From positions 1-34,473 of IMG/VR virus record IMGVR_UViG_3300025648_000051: 34,473 nt of DNA; one strand, given 5' to 3'. This stretch comes from a virus. Position numbers and translations under genes: made by a program. The notes under the pieces were generated by a model. It had not been told where the DNA came from. It saw only the letters and a program-made list of their open reading frames with translations, and made no database searches. Within the stretch, counting starts at the first letter, position 1. Each line of letters starts with the position of its first letter. Positions 21,492-30,142 of this stretch are shown here, in pieces.

Positions 21492-21797
21492 TTAAATCTC
21501 AGGTTTAAATACTTGTGGTTGCCAGGGAGGTATGACTTTATTTTCCATCGCCTCTAACTGCTCTTGTAATCTAGCGGTAATATGGCATTGACCATCTTTT
21601 ATTGCTTCGCCCTCAATCCAACCAGCTACCATTTCTTCGGTAACTTGGTCAAAAGGCACTTTTGCAGTTGGGCAGTCAAAATACCAATTACCTTCAGTTT
21701 CTACTGATTTATCTTCACTTGAAGCGGTGACATGATAACGAGCATGAGTAATCACGCCATCTTTAGCAGAAACTTCTAGGATTTTCCAAGTAAACAT
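21492..21797 (-). CDS. Conserved small phage protein (DUF7936-like), 101 aa
   Basis: The pattern [20 protein letters not shown], then [23 protein letters not shown] and a C-terminal PPWQP is shared by small proteins next to tail genes in many phages (DUF7936-type, from memory). The function is unknown; tail-fibre assembly is plausible from position between the S74 fibre and neck genes. ATG overlaps the upstream stop by one nt. Confidence 0.7.
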   Translation of the reverse strand: MFTWKILEVSAKDGVITHARYHVTASSEDKSVETEGNWYFDCPTAKVPFDQVTEEMVAGWIEGEAIKDGQCHITARLQEQLEAMENKVIPPWQPQVFKPEI

Positions 21798-22021
21798 TAT
21801 TTAGCGATTGCTGCGGTAAATGGGGTTAAATCGTTAGAACCATAATACTCAGCACCTTTTGCTACTTGAATCTGTAGGTGTTCTTTATTCCGAGTAATCA
21901 CATCAGCCCATTCTGCGTCTGTGCCTTTCCAATCAGCAGGTTTTCCTGCATTGATAAGGTTTACAGAATCCATAGCTGCTTTATAGTCTTGTGTTACTTG
22001 TTGGTCGTGGGTTAGTTCCAT
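21797..22021 (-). CDS. Hypothetical small protein, 74 aa
   Basis: ATG 22021 is two nt after the fibre stop with AGGAGCATAAA as ribosome binding site. The protein is helical and charged (THDQQVTQDYKAAMDSVNLI, then WADVITRNKEHLQIQVAKG). It may be a fibre-assembly helper because it sits directly behind the S74 fibre; family not recognised. Confidence 0.65.
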   Translation of the reverse strand: MELTHDQQVTQDYKAAMDSVNLINAGKPADWKGTDAEWADVITRNKEHLQIQVAKGAEYYGSNDLTPFTAAIAK

Positions 22022-22023
22022 TT

Positions 22024-23466
22024 TTATGCTCCTAATTTAGCTTTGAGTGCGTTTACTTCTGCGGATAATTCTTGAATTGCTTTTACAAGATAAGGAATAA
22101 GATTAGGTGTTAAAGATAACATTCCATCTTGTTTTTCGTTTACTTGCTCTGGCAAAATTGCTTGGTATTCTTGTGCAATAAATCCAATATCATGTTTATC
22201 ATTTTCAATATAATCAAACTCTACTGGGCGTAAAGCTGAAATTACATTAAGCCCTGATTTTAAAGAAACAACATTTTTCTTAATGCGAGCATCAGAAGTA
22301 ATTGACCAAAGAGTAGAATTATTGCTTTGATACCAATTTGTTCCATTGTGATAAGCTCTAGGATTACCATCACCATCAGATAACACAATGTAGTTACTTG
22401 CTGTACGGATGTCTAGACCGCCTTGATTGCCTGAGTATCCACCAAGAATGGTATTTTTAGAACCTGTTGTTACATAATAACCGCAAGCAACGTTTGCATT
22501 TGAGCCAACAAAAGTGTTTCCTGAACCTGTTGTTAAACTGCCTCCTGATTGAGACCCAACAATTAAATTTTCTGCGCCTGTTGTTAAGGCATATCCAGCT
22601 TGCCATCCTACACAAACATTGTAACCAGTTCCTGTTGAGGCAGAATATCCAGCTTGATAACCAAGATATGTATTTGCTGGTGATGTTGTTCCGCTATATC
22701 CAGCTTGATAACCTACTGCTGTGTTATTAGATGCGGTGGTGTTGTTTTGTAAAGAAGCATATCCTAATGCTGTATTGCTACCACCTGTAGTATTACTGAA
22801 CAAAGAAGCACGACCAACTCCAGTATTAGAAACTCCTGTCGTATTTGCATATAAAGAAACAGAACCTAAAGCGGTATTATCTGTTCCACTTGTATTTACA
22901 AGCAATGCGCTATAACCGAAAGCAGAATTTCTTGCGCCAGTATTTGAGCCTGATAATGCGCCATTACCAACTACAGTATTTCCACTTACATTTCCAGCAC
23001 CTAGACCAACAGTAAGACCTGATATAGAAGCATCATTAGCTAAAGTTAAGCTAGTGCCGTTAAAGGTCATGTTGGCAGACGATGTTTCTAAACCACCTGT
23101 AGTTGCGTAAACAACTTGAGTAGCAGTTAGACCTGTGTTGGTAATGCTAGTAAATTTACCTGTGCTTGGGCTTGTGCCACCAATAGCAGGAGGAGAAGCT
23201 AAATAAGTGCTAAATCCTGTGCCTGATACTGTTGAGCTTGCAGAAAGGGTAGTAAAAGCACCAGAGTTAGGCGTTCCTGAACCAATAGTGCCAGGTGCGG
23301 TATAAGCAGAAGAAGCCAACATGGTATTGGTAACTGTGCCTGTATCGCCTGTGGTTACAAGATTGCCGTTTACAGCAGGAACGTTTAAAGAGAAGTTAGA
23401 GCTAGGATTAGGGCCAACTAGGGCTACCTGACCGCCTGCTGTTGCTTGAAAGACTAATTGACCCAT
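22024..23466 (-). CDS. Tail fibre with peptidase S74 intramolecular chaperone, 480 aa
   Basis: The C-terminal 90 residues (SDARIKKNVVSLKSGLNVIS, then YDYIENDKHDIGFIAQE-type block and a coiled coil) are the S74 chaperone domain that trimerises the fibre and then cuts itself off at the Ser-Asp dyad (about Ser391-Asp392). The middle has a 17-residue repeat (22425-22995). The protein follows the 1034-aa fibre by nine nt. It is likely a receptor-binding spike. Confidence 0.88.
   Translation of the reverse strand: MGQLVFQATAGGQVALVGPNPSSNFSLNVPAVNGNLVTTGDTGTVTNTMLASSAYTAPGTIGSGTPNSGAFTTLSASSTVSGTGFSTYLASPPAIGGTSPSTGKFTSITNTGLTATQVVYATTGGLETSSANMTFNGTSLTLANDASISGLTVGLGAGNVSGNTVVGNGALSGSNTGARNSAFGYSALLVNTSGTDNTALGSVSLYANTTGVSNTGVGRASLFSNTTGGSNTALGYASLQNNTTASNNTAVGYQAGYSGTTSPANTYLGYQAGYSASTGTGYNVCVGWQAGYALTTGAENLIVGSQSGGSLTTGSGNTFVGSNANVACGYYVTTGSKNTILGGYSGNQGGLDIRTASNYIVLSDGDGNPRAYHNGTNWYQSNNSTLWSITSDARIKKNVVSLKSGLNVISALRPVEFDYIENDKHDIGFIAQEYQAILPEQVNEKQDGMLSLTPNLIPYLVKAIQELSAEVNALKAKLGA
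22425..22995 (-). repeat. Tandem 17-residue fibre repeats
   Basis: Repeats of pattern NTALGYASLxNNTTGxS, for example SNTGVGRASLFSNTTGG then SNTALGYASLQNNTTAS, decaying into NTYLGYQAGYSAST-type units. Period is 17 residues (51 nt) with some 18 and longer. They probably form a trimeric beta shaft. Confidence 0.85.
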
Positions 23467-23475
23467 GATTTTTCC

Positions 23476-26400
23476 TTATGGTGCTATATAAATTACAGAG
23501 CCTGTGCTTAAAGCTCCTGTTGATGGATTGAATTTTAACTTAGTTGAGGCAGTATTTAAAGCCTCATTACCACCTGTAGCACTTACAAAAGTGGGGTAAA
23601 AGTTAGCATTAGTGCTGGTATCGGCTGTAGCTACGTTATTGGCATTAGTCGCTGTTGTGGCTGTAGTAGCTGTTGTAGCGGTTGCAGCGTTACCGCTAAT
23701 AGAACCTGTAATAGTATTAGCAAAAGACCAAACTCCGCTAGAAGATACTGTTGCGTTATCGGTAGTTGAGCCTGATGTAACAAAGTGAATAGCATTGGCG
23801 GTAGTAGTTCCAATCGCTAAGTCCGCAGTTGTAGAAGTCAAATAAACAGTATTTGCGGTATTAAATGCGCCTGAACCAGCCCAATTTGAGCTATTCATAC
23901 CAAAGTCACCATAATAGGTGCTATCAGTAGATAGGTTGTTATTTACAATAACATCAGCAGAAGCAGTTGCGCCTGTATTGGTATTTTGAATAATTAACTG
24001 GTTATAAGAACTAACCGAGTTTTGGAAATATCCTAATACGTTTGCAGGGGTATAAGACAATGTGCCAACTGCAAATAAACTTGCTGACAATGCGCCTGTA
24101 TTTGGCACAAAACTGAGCTTTGTAGAGCTTGTCGTGGCTGGATTATTACCGCTACTGTTTGCCGATAAAACAGGATAGTAGGTTGAGCCAGAACTTGTAT
24201 TGTCTGTAATTGCAATGTTTGTAGCGTTTGTGGCTGTAGTTGCAGTCGTAGCCGAGCTTGCCGAACCGCTAATATTGACCGCTAAAGAGGTAATTGATCC
24301 GCTTGCCGAGTTCAACGGAACTGCGGTAGTGCCAATATAAAGCGAGGAATTTCCTAAAACTCCGCTAGGAATTGTGCCAGTTAAATTTCCAGCAGTAAGG
24401 CTAGTTAGACTTGCTCCTGAACCGCTAAACCCTGTAGCCGTAAAAATGCCAGTAGAAGGGTTGTATTGGAGCTTAGTAGAGCTTGTATATTCTGTTGATA
24501 GGTTTCCGCTTGTTTGGTTAGCAAACAAAGGATAACGAGTGCTATTTGTAGTGGTGTCATCGGTTACAGTCGCATAAGAGGTTGGGGTTGACCAAGTCGG
24601 TGCGCCTGTGCCACCTGAGGTTAAAACTTGACCTGATGTGCCTGCTGCGCTAATAGCTAGGGCAGATGCTCCTGAATATACGATTCCGCCTGCTACAGCC
24701 GCTAAATTAGCCCCTGTGCCACCGTTAGATAAGGCAACCTGGCCGACAATATTGCCAGCCTGAACCGATAAATTGCTTTTATTGACATAAATTGCACCAG
24801 TTGTTGAATTTACATAAGCAACAGTGCCTATTTTGATTGCATAACCTGTCGATGGAATGGTGTTTTGGTAGTAACCAGCAGAATATGGGGATAAATACAG
24901 CGTATCACCTACTGTATAGATTCCAGTATTTACACCTTGAATTAGGCCAATCGTTGTTACATAACCAGCCGTTCCAGTAGGAATAGCCTGGTTAGCAAGA
25001 CCAATCACGTTTCCTGTCGTAAGACTATTAGCAATCGCCAAAGCTACGTTTGGATAGGTATATCCGCTACTTGTAGAGGTTATGTAAACAGGCTGACCAA
25101 TATTGATCGTAGAGCCTGTATTGTTATAAACCTTTAATTGGACTTCTTCGCCAATATGTAAAGTATTATTTGTAACATCGTTGTAATAAGCTAAAGAATT
25201 AACATTGCTGTCATACCATAAGCGACCAACGTTATAACTTGGCGCAGAAGTCGCTGTGTAAGTCTCATAACTAGAAATCGTAGGTGTTGCCATCGTAACG
25301 CTAGTAAGCGTAGAGGCTGTCGAACCCAAGCTAATTGATGTAGAGCCAATCGTAATCGAGCTATTAGCCAAATAGCTGTTAGTAATAGGGGTTGCGTTCC
25401 AAACACCAGTCGTAACCGTTCCAAGCGTAACTAGGCTTGTAGAGCCAGCCAAAGGCGATGCGCCTACAGTATTGTAAGAAATAGTCTGTGCGCTAGAACC
25501 GTTAAAAGTAGTGCCTGAGGCTGCGCCTGAACCGCTATTATTGAATGTAATGCTATTCGTTACAGAGCCTGCGGTAGTTGCCGATGTAGCTGTGGCAGCG
25601 TTTCCACCAATAGATAAACCGCTTGCTGTGCCTATTAAACCTGTTCCAGGGCCACTAAACTGGGTTGATGCCGTAATAGTAGTGCCACCAACGGTTGAAC
25701 CGCTAATTGGAGTGCCTGTAATACTTCCGCCAGTAATAGCCACGTTATTAGCGTTTTGAGTAGACATAGTGCCTAGACCGCTAACCTGGGTATTAGCAAT
25801 AGCAATAGGGGTCGTTGTTGCGCTTGTAATTTGACCTTGTGCGTTTACTGTTATAACAGGAACTGCGCTTGCAGAACCATAAGTTGATGCTGAAACACCA
25901 GTATTCGTAATGCTAAAAGTATTAGAAGCTAGGGTTAACCCTGTGCCAGCAAAATAGGTAGCTGATCCTGAGAACTGAACCCAAGGCATCGCTGTAACAT
26001 TTATTGTGCCTGTTTGTGTTGCAGTGCAAACCCAACCTGTGTCTGATTGGCTGCCGTTTAAAACTACGGTGTATGCGCCTGGCACTTCTGCCCAAACGTC
26101 CATATCTACGGCTCTTGTCCAGCTAGATGCCGATGCGATATAGATGCCGTTATATTGGCTAGAAGACTGGTTCTTTACGAGAACTCGGTCTCCTGCTAGG
26201 GTAGTATAGCCATCAATTGTTTGTAGCCCTGAGAGCGTTATATTGGCTAGTGTGGCTACTGCGCAGGCAGCCTTAGGGCCTAAACCTTGCGCTACGGTAT
26301 CAACATAGAACTTATTGGCAATATCCGTATTGTTACTAGGGGTTGTGCTTATTTGCCCTGTGGTAGCCGATACATTGGTAAAAACCCCTGTGGAAGGGGT

Positions 26401-26580
26401 AGTTGCACCAATAGGCGAGCTATCAATGGTCGAGTTTGTAATGGTTAACCCTGACTGAACAGGATTAACCGTTGCAAAAAAAGGCTGACCTTGCCCTATA
26501 AAGGTATTAAAAGACCCATCTAGGTTAAAGTAAGCCTGAACAGGCAGTAAATTCTGCGTAACAGAATCATTAACAGCCAT
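23476..26580 (-). CDS. Large repetitive tail fibre, 1034 aa
   Basis: After about 80 residues comes a well-known fibre module (KAACAVATLANITLSGLQTI, GDRVLVKNQSSSQYNGIYI, WTRAVDMDVWAEVPGAYTV). The rest is rich in Thr, Ser, Gly and Asn with many short repeats (SGTASG..., GNAATATSATTAGS), forming a long beta shaft. No S74 domain at the C-terminus (ends GSVIYIAP), so it may pair with the S74 fibre that follows. It probably contacts the host surface. Starts ATG 26580. Confidence 0.85.
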   Translation of the reverse strand: MAVNDSVTQNLLPVQAYFNLDGSFNTFIGQGQPFFATVNPVQSGLTITNSTIDSSPIGATTPSTGVFTNVSATTGQISTTPSNNTDIANKFYVDTVAQGLGPKAACAVATLANITLSGLQTIDGYTTLAGDRVLVKNQSSSQYNGIYIASASSWTRAVDMDVWAEVPGAYTVVLNGSQSDTGWVCTATQTGTINVTAMPWVQFSGSATYFAGTGLTLASNTFSITNTGVSASTYGSASAVPVITVNAQGQITSATTTPIAIANTQVSGLGTMSTQNANNVAITGGSITGTPISGSTVGGTTITASTQFSGPGTGLIGTASGLSIGGNAATATSATTAGSVTNSITFNNSGSGAASGTTFNGSSAQTISYNTVGASPLAGSTSLVTLGTVTTGVWNATPITNSYLANSSITIGSTSISLGSTASTLTSVTMATPTISSYETYTATSAPSYNVGRLWYDSNVNSLAYYNDVTNNTLHIGEEVQLKVYNNTGSTINIGQPVYITSTSSGYTYPNVALAIANSLTTGNVIGLANQAIPTGTAGYVTTIGLIQGVNTGIYTVGDTLYLSPYSAGYYQNTIPSTGYAIKIGTVAYVNSTTGAIYVNKSNLSVQAGNIVGQVALSNGGTGANLAAVAGGIVYSGASALAISAAGTSGQVLTSGGTGAPTWSTPTSYATVTDDTTTNSTRYPLFANQTSGNLSTEYTSSTKLQYNPSTGIFTATGFSGSGASLTSLTAGNLTGTIPSGVLGNSSLYIGTTAVPLNSASGSITSLAVNISGSASSATTATTATNATNIAITDNTSSGSTYYPVLSANSSGNNPATTSSTKLSFVPNTGALSASLFAVGTLSYTPANVLGYFQNSVSSYNQLIIQNTNTGATASADVIVNNNLSTDSTYYGDFGMNSSNWAGSGAFNTANTVYLTSTTADLAIGTTTANAIHFVTSGSTTDNATVSSSGVWSFANTITGSISGNAATATTATTATTATNANNVATADTSTNANFYPTFVSATGGNEALNTASTKLKFNPSTGALSTGSVIYIAP

Positions 26581-26597
26581 AAAAGTCCTTTATAGGC

Positions 26598-26936
26598 TTA
26601 CGATTGGTCCGCCATTGGCATTACATAAAGCGTTGTTCCTGAAGTTCCAATTGCAGTAATTGAGAAAATAGGAGGGACAGCGATTACTGTTGGTTGGGAC
26701 ATAGTTACACCCAAAACAAACGATTGGCTCGTATTTCCGCCTGAAGGCAATACAGCTGCAGGAGCGGAAGTTGGGGTAATAGTAATAGCAACAGGATTAG
26801 CTGAAGTATTCAAAAATCCGCAATAGTTGACCTGGTCATTGCCATTTGGGGTAATGGTAACGGCTGTTGAGGCCGTTCCACTAACCGTAATAGCAGTTGT
26901 AGGGCCAACAAAACGGTAGACCGATGTGTTTGCCAT
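26598..26936 (-). CDS. Small beta-rich virion protein, 112 aa
   Basis: Low charge and many Thr/Ala/Val residues (YRFVGPTTAITVSGTASTAV, then ITITPTSAPAAVLPSGG) suggest an all-beta structural protein. It is the third of three such genes between coat and fibres. Head decoration or a connector role is possible. ATTCCTTAAG-like spacing separates it from the previous gene; AAGGA-type site not strong. Family not recognised. Confidence 0.68.
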   Translation of the reverse strand: MANTSVYRFVGPTTAITVSGTASTAVTITPNGNDQVNYCGFLNTSANPVAITITPTSAPAAVLPSGGNTSQSFVLGVTMSQPTVIAVPPIFSITAIGTSGTTLYVMPMADQS

Positions 26937-26945
26937 GTTTATTCC

Positions 26946-27284
26946 TTAAGCAGCGTTTACTGGCGCTGGGTTACCTTCAATACGGACGATTTGAATAGTA
27001 TATACACCGCTTGCTGGCTTTAAAGTAGCAGTAGATGTCAAATTGCCGTATTGAATGGTCAAAACACCAGCAGCTAGGCAATCAGCTTCTGCAATAACAA
27101 CACCAGCAGTTTGTGAACCGTTATAACCAAAAACGCAGATTTGATCGGTAGTCAACAAGCCAGGAACGTTATAAGTAACAGCGGTTGTAGTATTGGCAGC
27201 TAATGAATTTGAGGTATTGTCAAAAGTAGGCTGAATATAAAAGGTTTCATGGGAATTCCCACGAGTTACGGTAGTGCTAGACAT
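26946..27284 (-). CDS. Small beta-rich virion protein, 112 aa
   Basis: Same length as the next gene and similar composition, but no clear residue match between them. The sequence SSTTVTRGNSHETFYIQPTF, then VFGYNGSQTAGVVIAEADCL and a C-terminal beta strand pair suggests a head decoration or stabilising protein. It is the first gene after the terminator at 27344-27376, behind AAAGGAAAA, so it may need read-through or a separate promoter. Confidence 0.68.
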   Translation of the reverse strand: MSSTTVTRGNSHETFYIQPTFDNTSNSLAANTTTAVTYNVPGLLTTDQICVFGYNGSQTAGVVIAEADCLAAGVLTIQYGNLTSTATLKPASGVYTIQIVRIEGNPAPVNAA

Positions 27285-27343
27285 AGTTTTTCCTTTGCAA
27301 AGAAAACCCTAAAAATGGGTTAATTAATTATAAGACCAAATAG

Positions 27344-27376
27344 AAAAAAAGCCACCCTTTTAAAGATGGCTTTTTC
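27344..27376 (-). terminator. Intrinsic terminator (probably works on both strands)
   Basis: On the minus strand AAAAAGCCATC pairs with GGGTGGCTTTTT across a TTTAAAA-type loop, followed by seven T. It lies 18 nt past the stop of the 149-aa gene, in the largest non-coding gap of the structural region (27285-27393). It would reduce transcription beyond the coat genes, allowing more coat than fibre protein. TATAAT at 27331-27326 on the minus strand may be part of a promoter restarting transcription, but no good -35 is visible. Confidence 0.8.
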
Positions 27377-27393
27377 CCTTACATCAGCTCAGA

Positions 27394-27843
27394 TTAATAG
27401 TAGCCTGGGCTTAGATCGTAACCGTAAACATAAACGTCCACAGTCGCTGTAGCTACAGCGGTTGTTTGGTTAATGTATAGGGTTTGTGCTGACAAAGCGG
27501 TAGCAGTGTCAGTTGAGGATGAAACAGTTACATAGGAAGGAGTAGTTTGACCAGTTAATGCTGCTGTGGTCAAAACTGCAGTTCCTGAACCGCTTGCACC
27601 TAAAGGTGCTGTGTAGATACCCAAAGCAACAGAAGCTACGGATTGCGTTGCACCGTTGTTGTTTGCGTTAGCAATAACAACAGTTACAGGCAAATACAAA
27701 GCGCTGTTGATTACAGGCAATGGTGTATCACCCAAAGCTGCAACGCTAACACCCTTGAGAACTGCTAAAACACGCAGAGCTTGTTGGCTGTTAAGGTTCG
27801 ATGGGTGTGTTGAGTTAGTAATTGCTGGTCCTGGATTAGACAT
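27394..27843 (-). CDS. Putative head decoration / coat-associated protein, 149 aa
   Basis: The protein (NPGPAITNSTHPSNLNSQQA, then LRVLAVLKGVSVAALGDTPL) is followed by long uncharged beta-rich stretches and ends DVYVYGYDLSPGYY. It follows the coat gene by 26 nt behind AAAGGAAAC and is closed by the terminator, so it is co-transcribed with coat at high level. A capsid decoration or auxiliary role is likely from position. Family not recognised. Confidence 0.7.
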   Translation of the reverse strand: MSNPGPAITNSTHPSNLNSQQALRVLAVLKGVSVAALGDTPLPVINSALYLPVTVVIANANNNGATQSVASVALGIYTAPLGASGSGTAVLTTAALTGQTTPSYVTVSSSTDTATALSAQTLYINQTTAVATATVDVYVYGYDLSPGYY

Positions 27844-27869
27844 ATAGTTTCCTTTCGTTATCCGTTAAA

Positions 27870-29117
27870 TTAAGCTGCAACTCGGCAAGCAAGTTCAGGA
27901 TACAGAGGAGCCCATCCATACAATACGTCAAGACGAGTAGGAATACTGTCATTATTGATTGTATATTGGCGAACCACACGCATGCTGAGACCAATTTCTT
28001 TATCAGACGCACGTCCAGCAAAGTGAACACCCTCTGGCAACTCAAGGTCAGCTACTGCAAGCGTAAACGCATTGCGGTGGAAGATCATGTTTTGGTTAGA
28101 AGTTGTGCCAGTGCTATTGAAGAACGTTACAGCTTGAGCGCCAGTAGAAGTTACAGAAACGTTTTGGAACTGACCACCAGTAATAACTGCTGGAGATACG
28201 TTTACAGAAACTGAAGAACCTGAAGCAACAGAAACAGCGCTGTTAACTACAAAGTTACGCAGTTTGCCGTAGGACTGACGGTTCTGTGGGTTAACTGCAT
28301 ATACACCAGCGATGGTGAATGTATCGCCTTGGTTCAAGTTGATTGTGCCTGTGTTAGCAGCAGTCAAAGTGATGGTGCTGTTAGAAGCCCAACCAGAGGT
28401 CAAGAAACCAGTTGCAGTTGTAACGTTTACAGAGCCAGTAACAGTCGTTGTGCTGAAGTTACCGTATGTTTGTGCTACAACGTTTTGATCAAGTTTCCAG
28501 TTCATGCCAGCGGAATCACGACCCATCAAGCCTTTACGATACTGCTCGCCAATAGCTTCTTGTGGAACGAATAAGCCCTTCAAGCTGTCAACGATAGTTG
28601 CAGAAGTAAAAGGATCAACGATACAAGCACGACGGCCATCACGTGGAGCGCCTTCAGAGTCGAGGTATGCAGCAGCGGACAAGTAAGTGATCAAGCCAGT
28701 TGGAGGTGTGCCAGCAACGCCTACAGTGTTGTAAGTTGCGTTCTTAGCCATTACCAAACCGTCTCTATCGATTTTATTTGCAATCGCAGCTACCGCAGGT
28801 TTCAGAACTCTATCTGAAAACATATCGAGGCTTAATGCCAAATCTTGAGTTGTAAATTGTGTGTCCACATGGAATTGTGTCGACAAAGTTACAGGAACAG
28901 AAGTCTCATTGAAGTCTTCAACGTTAAGAGCAGGACCTGTAGTTCCGATGAAACGACCTGGACGACGGACGTTAACGGTATTACCAATCTTAGCACCCAC
29001 GACAGCGAATTGATCGTCATAGTTACGATCCACTTCAGAAGTGAATGTCAGTTCGTTTTCGAGGACCATCAACGCTTCGTTGGTGATCTTCGAGATAGTT
29101 AATAAATTATTACTCAT
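27870..29117 (-). CDS. P22 gp5-like major coat protein, 415 aa
   Basis: The sequence matches the P22 coat family in order: LTISKITNEALMVLENELTF, NTVNVRRPGRFIG, DLALSLDMFSDRVLKPAVAA, RRACIVDPFTSATIVDSLKG, a Thr/Val-rich insertion domain (about 220-330) and NMIFHRNAFTLAVADLELPE near the end. P22 gp5 has 430 residues. It forms the HK97-type shell with scaffold, encoded upstream. AAGGAAA precedes ATG 29117. It is a candidate client of the GroES-like protein, as T4 coat is of gp31 (inference). Confidence 0.9.
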   Translation of the reverse strand: MSNNLLTISKITNEALMVLENELTFTSEVDRNYDDQFAVVGAKIGNTVNVRRPGRFIGTTGPALNVEDFNETSVPVTLSTQFHVDTQFTTQDLALSLDMFSDRVLKPAVAAIANKIDRDGLVMAKNATYNTVGVAGTPPTGLITYLSAAAYLDSEGAPRDGRRACIVDPFTSATIVDSLKGLFVPQEAIGEQYRKGLMGRDSAGMNWKLDQNVVAQTYGNFSTTTVTGSVNVTTATGFLTSGWASNSTITLTAANTGTINLNQGDTFTIAGVYAVNPQNRQSYGKLRNFVVNSAVSVASGSSVSVNVSPAVITGGQFQNVSVTSTGAQAVTFFNSTGTTSNQNMIFHRNAFTLAVADLELPEGVHFAGRASDKEIGLSMRVVRQYTINNDSIPTRLDVLYGWAPLYPELACRVAA

Positions 29118-29145
29118 CTCATTTTCCTTAAATAGAAATTAGGTT

Positions 29146-30066
29146 TTACCTGATCCGTCTAGCTTTGCGGAGTTCTTTGTATTGCGCATAGGTCAACTTA
29201 TCTGTATCAGAAGTTATAACCTCGGCACTACCAGTTCCCTTCAAAGGACTAATCGGAGCAGGCGCTTTTGACTGCACAGCAACAGGCTTCTTCGCTGGTT
29301 CGGCAGTTTCCTGTTCAAACCTAGCCTCCAACTTCCCAATCTCTCGTAAGGCTTTAATAAGCGGCATTCCTGCCACCTTATTTGCGTATTCTGTATTTGA
29401 CGCTAGTTCATATAGAATTTGTGGGCCTACATCCGACTCCAAGATTGCGTCCCTAATTTCGTTTGAAACCTGGACGTTACTTGATGTCACTAAATCGTCA
29501 AAATCAGGCAGGTTTGGCTTTGCTTTTTCTAGCTTTTCAGACCATAACTTTTGGATTTTGGCCTGTTCTTCCGCAGCTTTCCGCTCCGCTTCCTGCTTAT
29601 CACGCTCATATAAAGCCTTTTCAGTCGACCACATTGCGAGTGCTTTCGCATACTCAATGGCATCGGTAAACTGATCCGCTCTTGGCTCATCTCCTACAGG
29701 ATCGATTTCTTTAGGTTGGGTCGATACCGTTTCAAATTGCCGTAAACGCTCCTCTAGGGCTTTTTTTTCAGCTTGAGCTTTGGCAGCTTTATCTTCTGCC
29801 TCTTTTCTAGCCTTAGTAAGCTCAGAGAATCTTTTCTCGAGTTTAGGATTTTGTTTCCGTTCCTCTGTTGCTTTTGTCTCAGGTTCTGACGCTGGTTCAC
29901 TCTCACCTTCAGCTTGCTCAATCGGCTCTGATTCAGGAGTTTCCTCTACTGTTTCAGCCTCAACTGGCGCTTCCTCGGCAGCTAAACCAAGACGATTCAT
30001 GTTCCAATCGACTAAATTTTCACTTGTTACTACATTTGATGCTAACCGCTCTTGCACTTCTGACAT
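29146..30066 (-). CDS. Scaffolding protein, 306 aa
   Basis: Start at ATG 30066 (GGAG six nt upstream; a TTG at 30078 is less likely). The protein has an acidic, disordered start (EAPVEAETVEETPESEPIEQ), a long coiled coil (KRFSELTKARKEAEDKAAKA) and a basic C-terminal helix pair (LTYAQYKELRKARRIR) as in P22 gp8, whose C-terminus binds coat. P22 gp8 has 303 residues. It sits between portal and coat. The 76-bp gap before it holds CCAATG-N4-CATTGG (30087-30102), a small hairpin. Confidence 0.85.
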   Translation of the reverse strand: MSEVQERLASNVVTSENLVDWNMNRLGLAAEEAPVEAETVEETPESEPIEQAEGESEPASEPETKATEERKQNPKLEKRFSELTKARKEAEDKAAKAQAEKKALEERLRQFETVSTQPKEIDPVGDEPRADQFTDAIEYAKALAMWSTEKALYERDKQEAERKAAEEQAKIQKLWSEKLEKAKPNLPDFDDLVTSSNVQVSNEIRDAILESDVGPQILYELASNTEYANKVAGMPLIKALREIGKLEARFEQETAEPAKKPVAVQSKAPAPISPLKGTGSAEVITSDTDKLTYAQYKELRKARRIR

Positions 30067-30142
30067 GGATAACTCCAAGAATTAACCCAATGAATCCATT
30101 GGTAGATTGTTACTTTTTAACACAAAATTTTATTAAACACAA

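Noticed and set aside
22425-22995. Direct repeats resembling a CRISPR array
   Set aside because: The repeats are coding (17-residue fibre repeats), have a period of 51 nt with no unique spacers, and no cas genes are near.
27307-27323. Small hairpin AACCC...GGGTT after the terminator
   Set aside because: Five-bp stem with an AT loop is too weak to support a regulatory call.
29780-30085. Rightward serine-rich frame opposite the scaffold gene
   Set aside because: Antisense of an acidic, Glu/Ala-rich region; no ribosome binding site and no family pattern.
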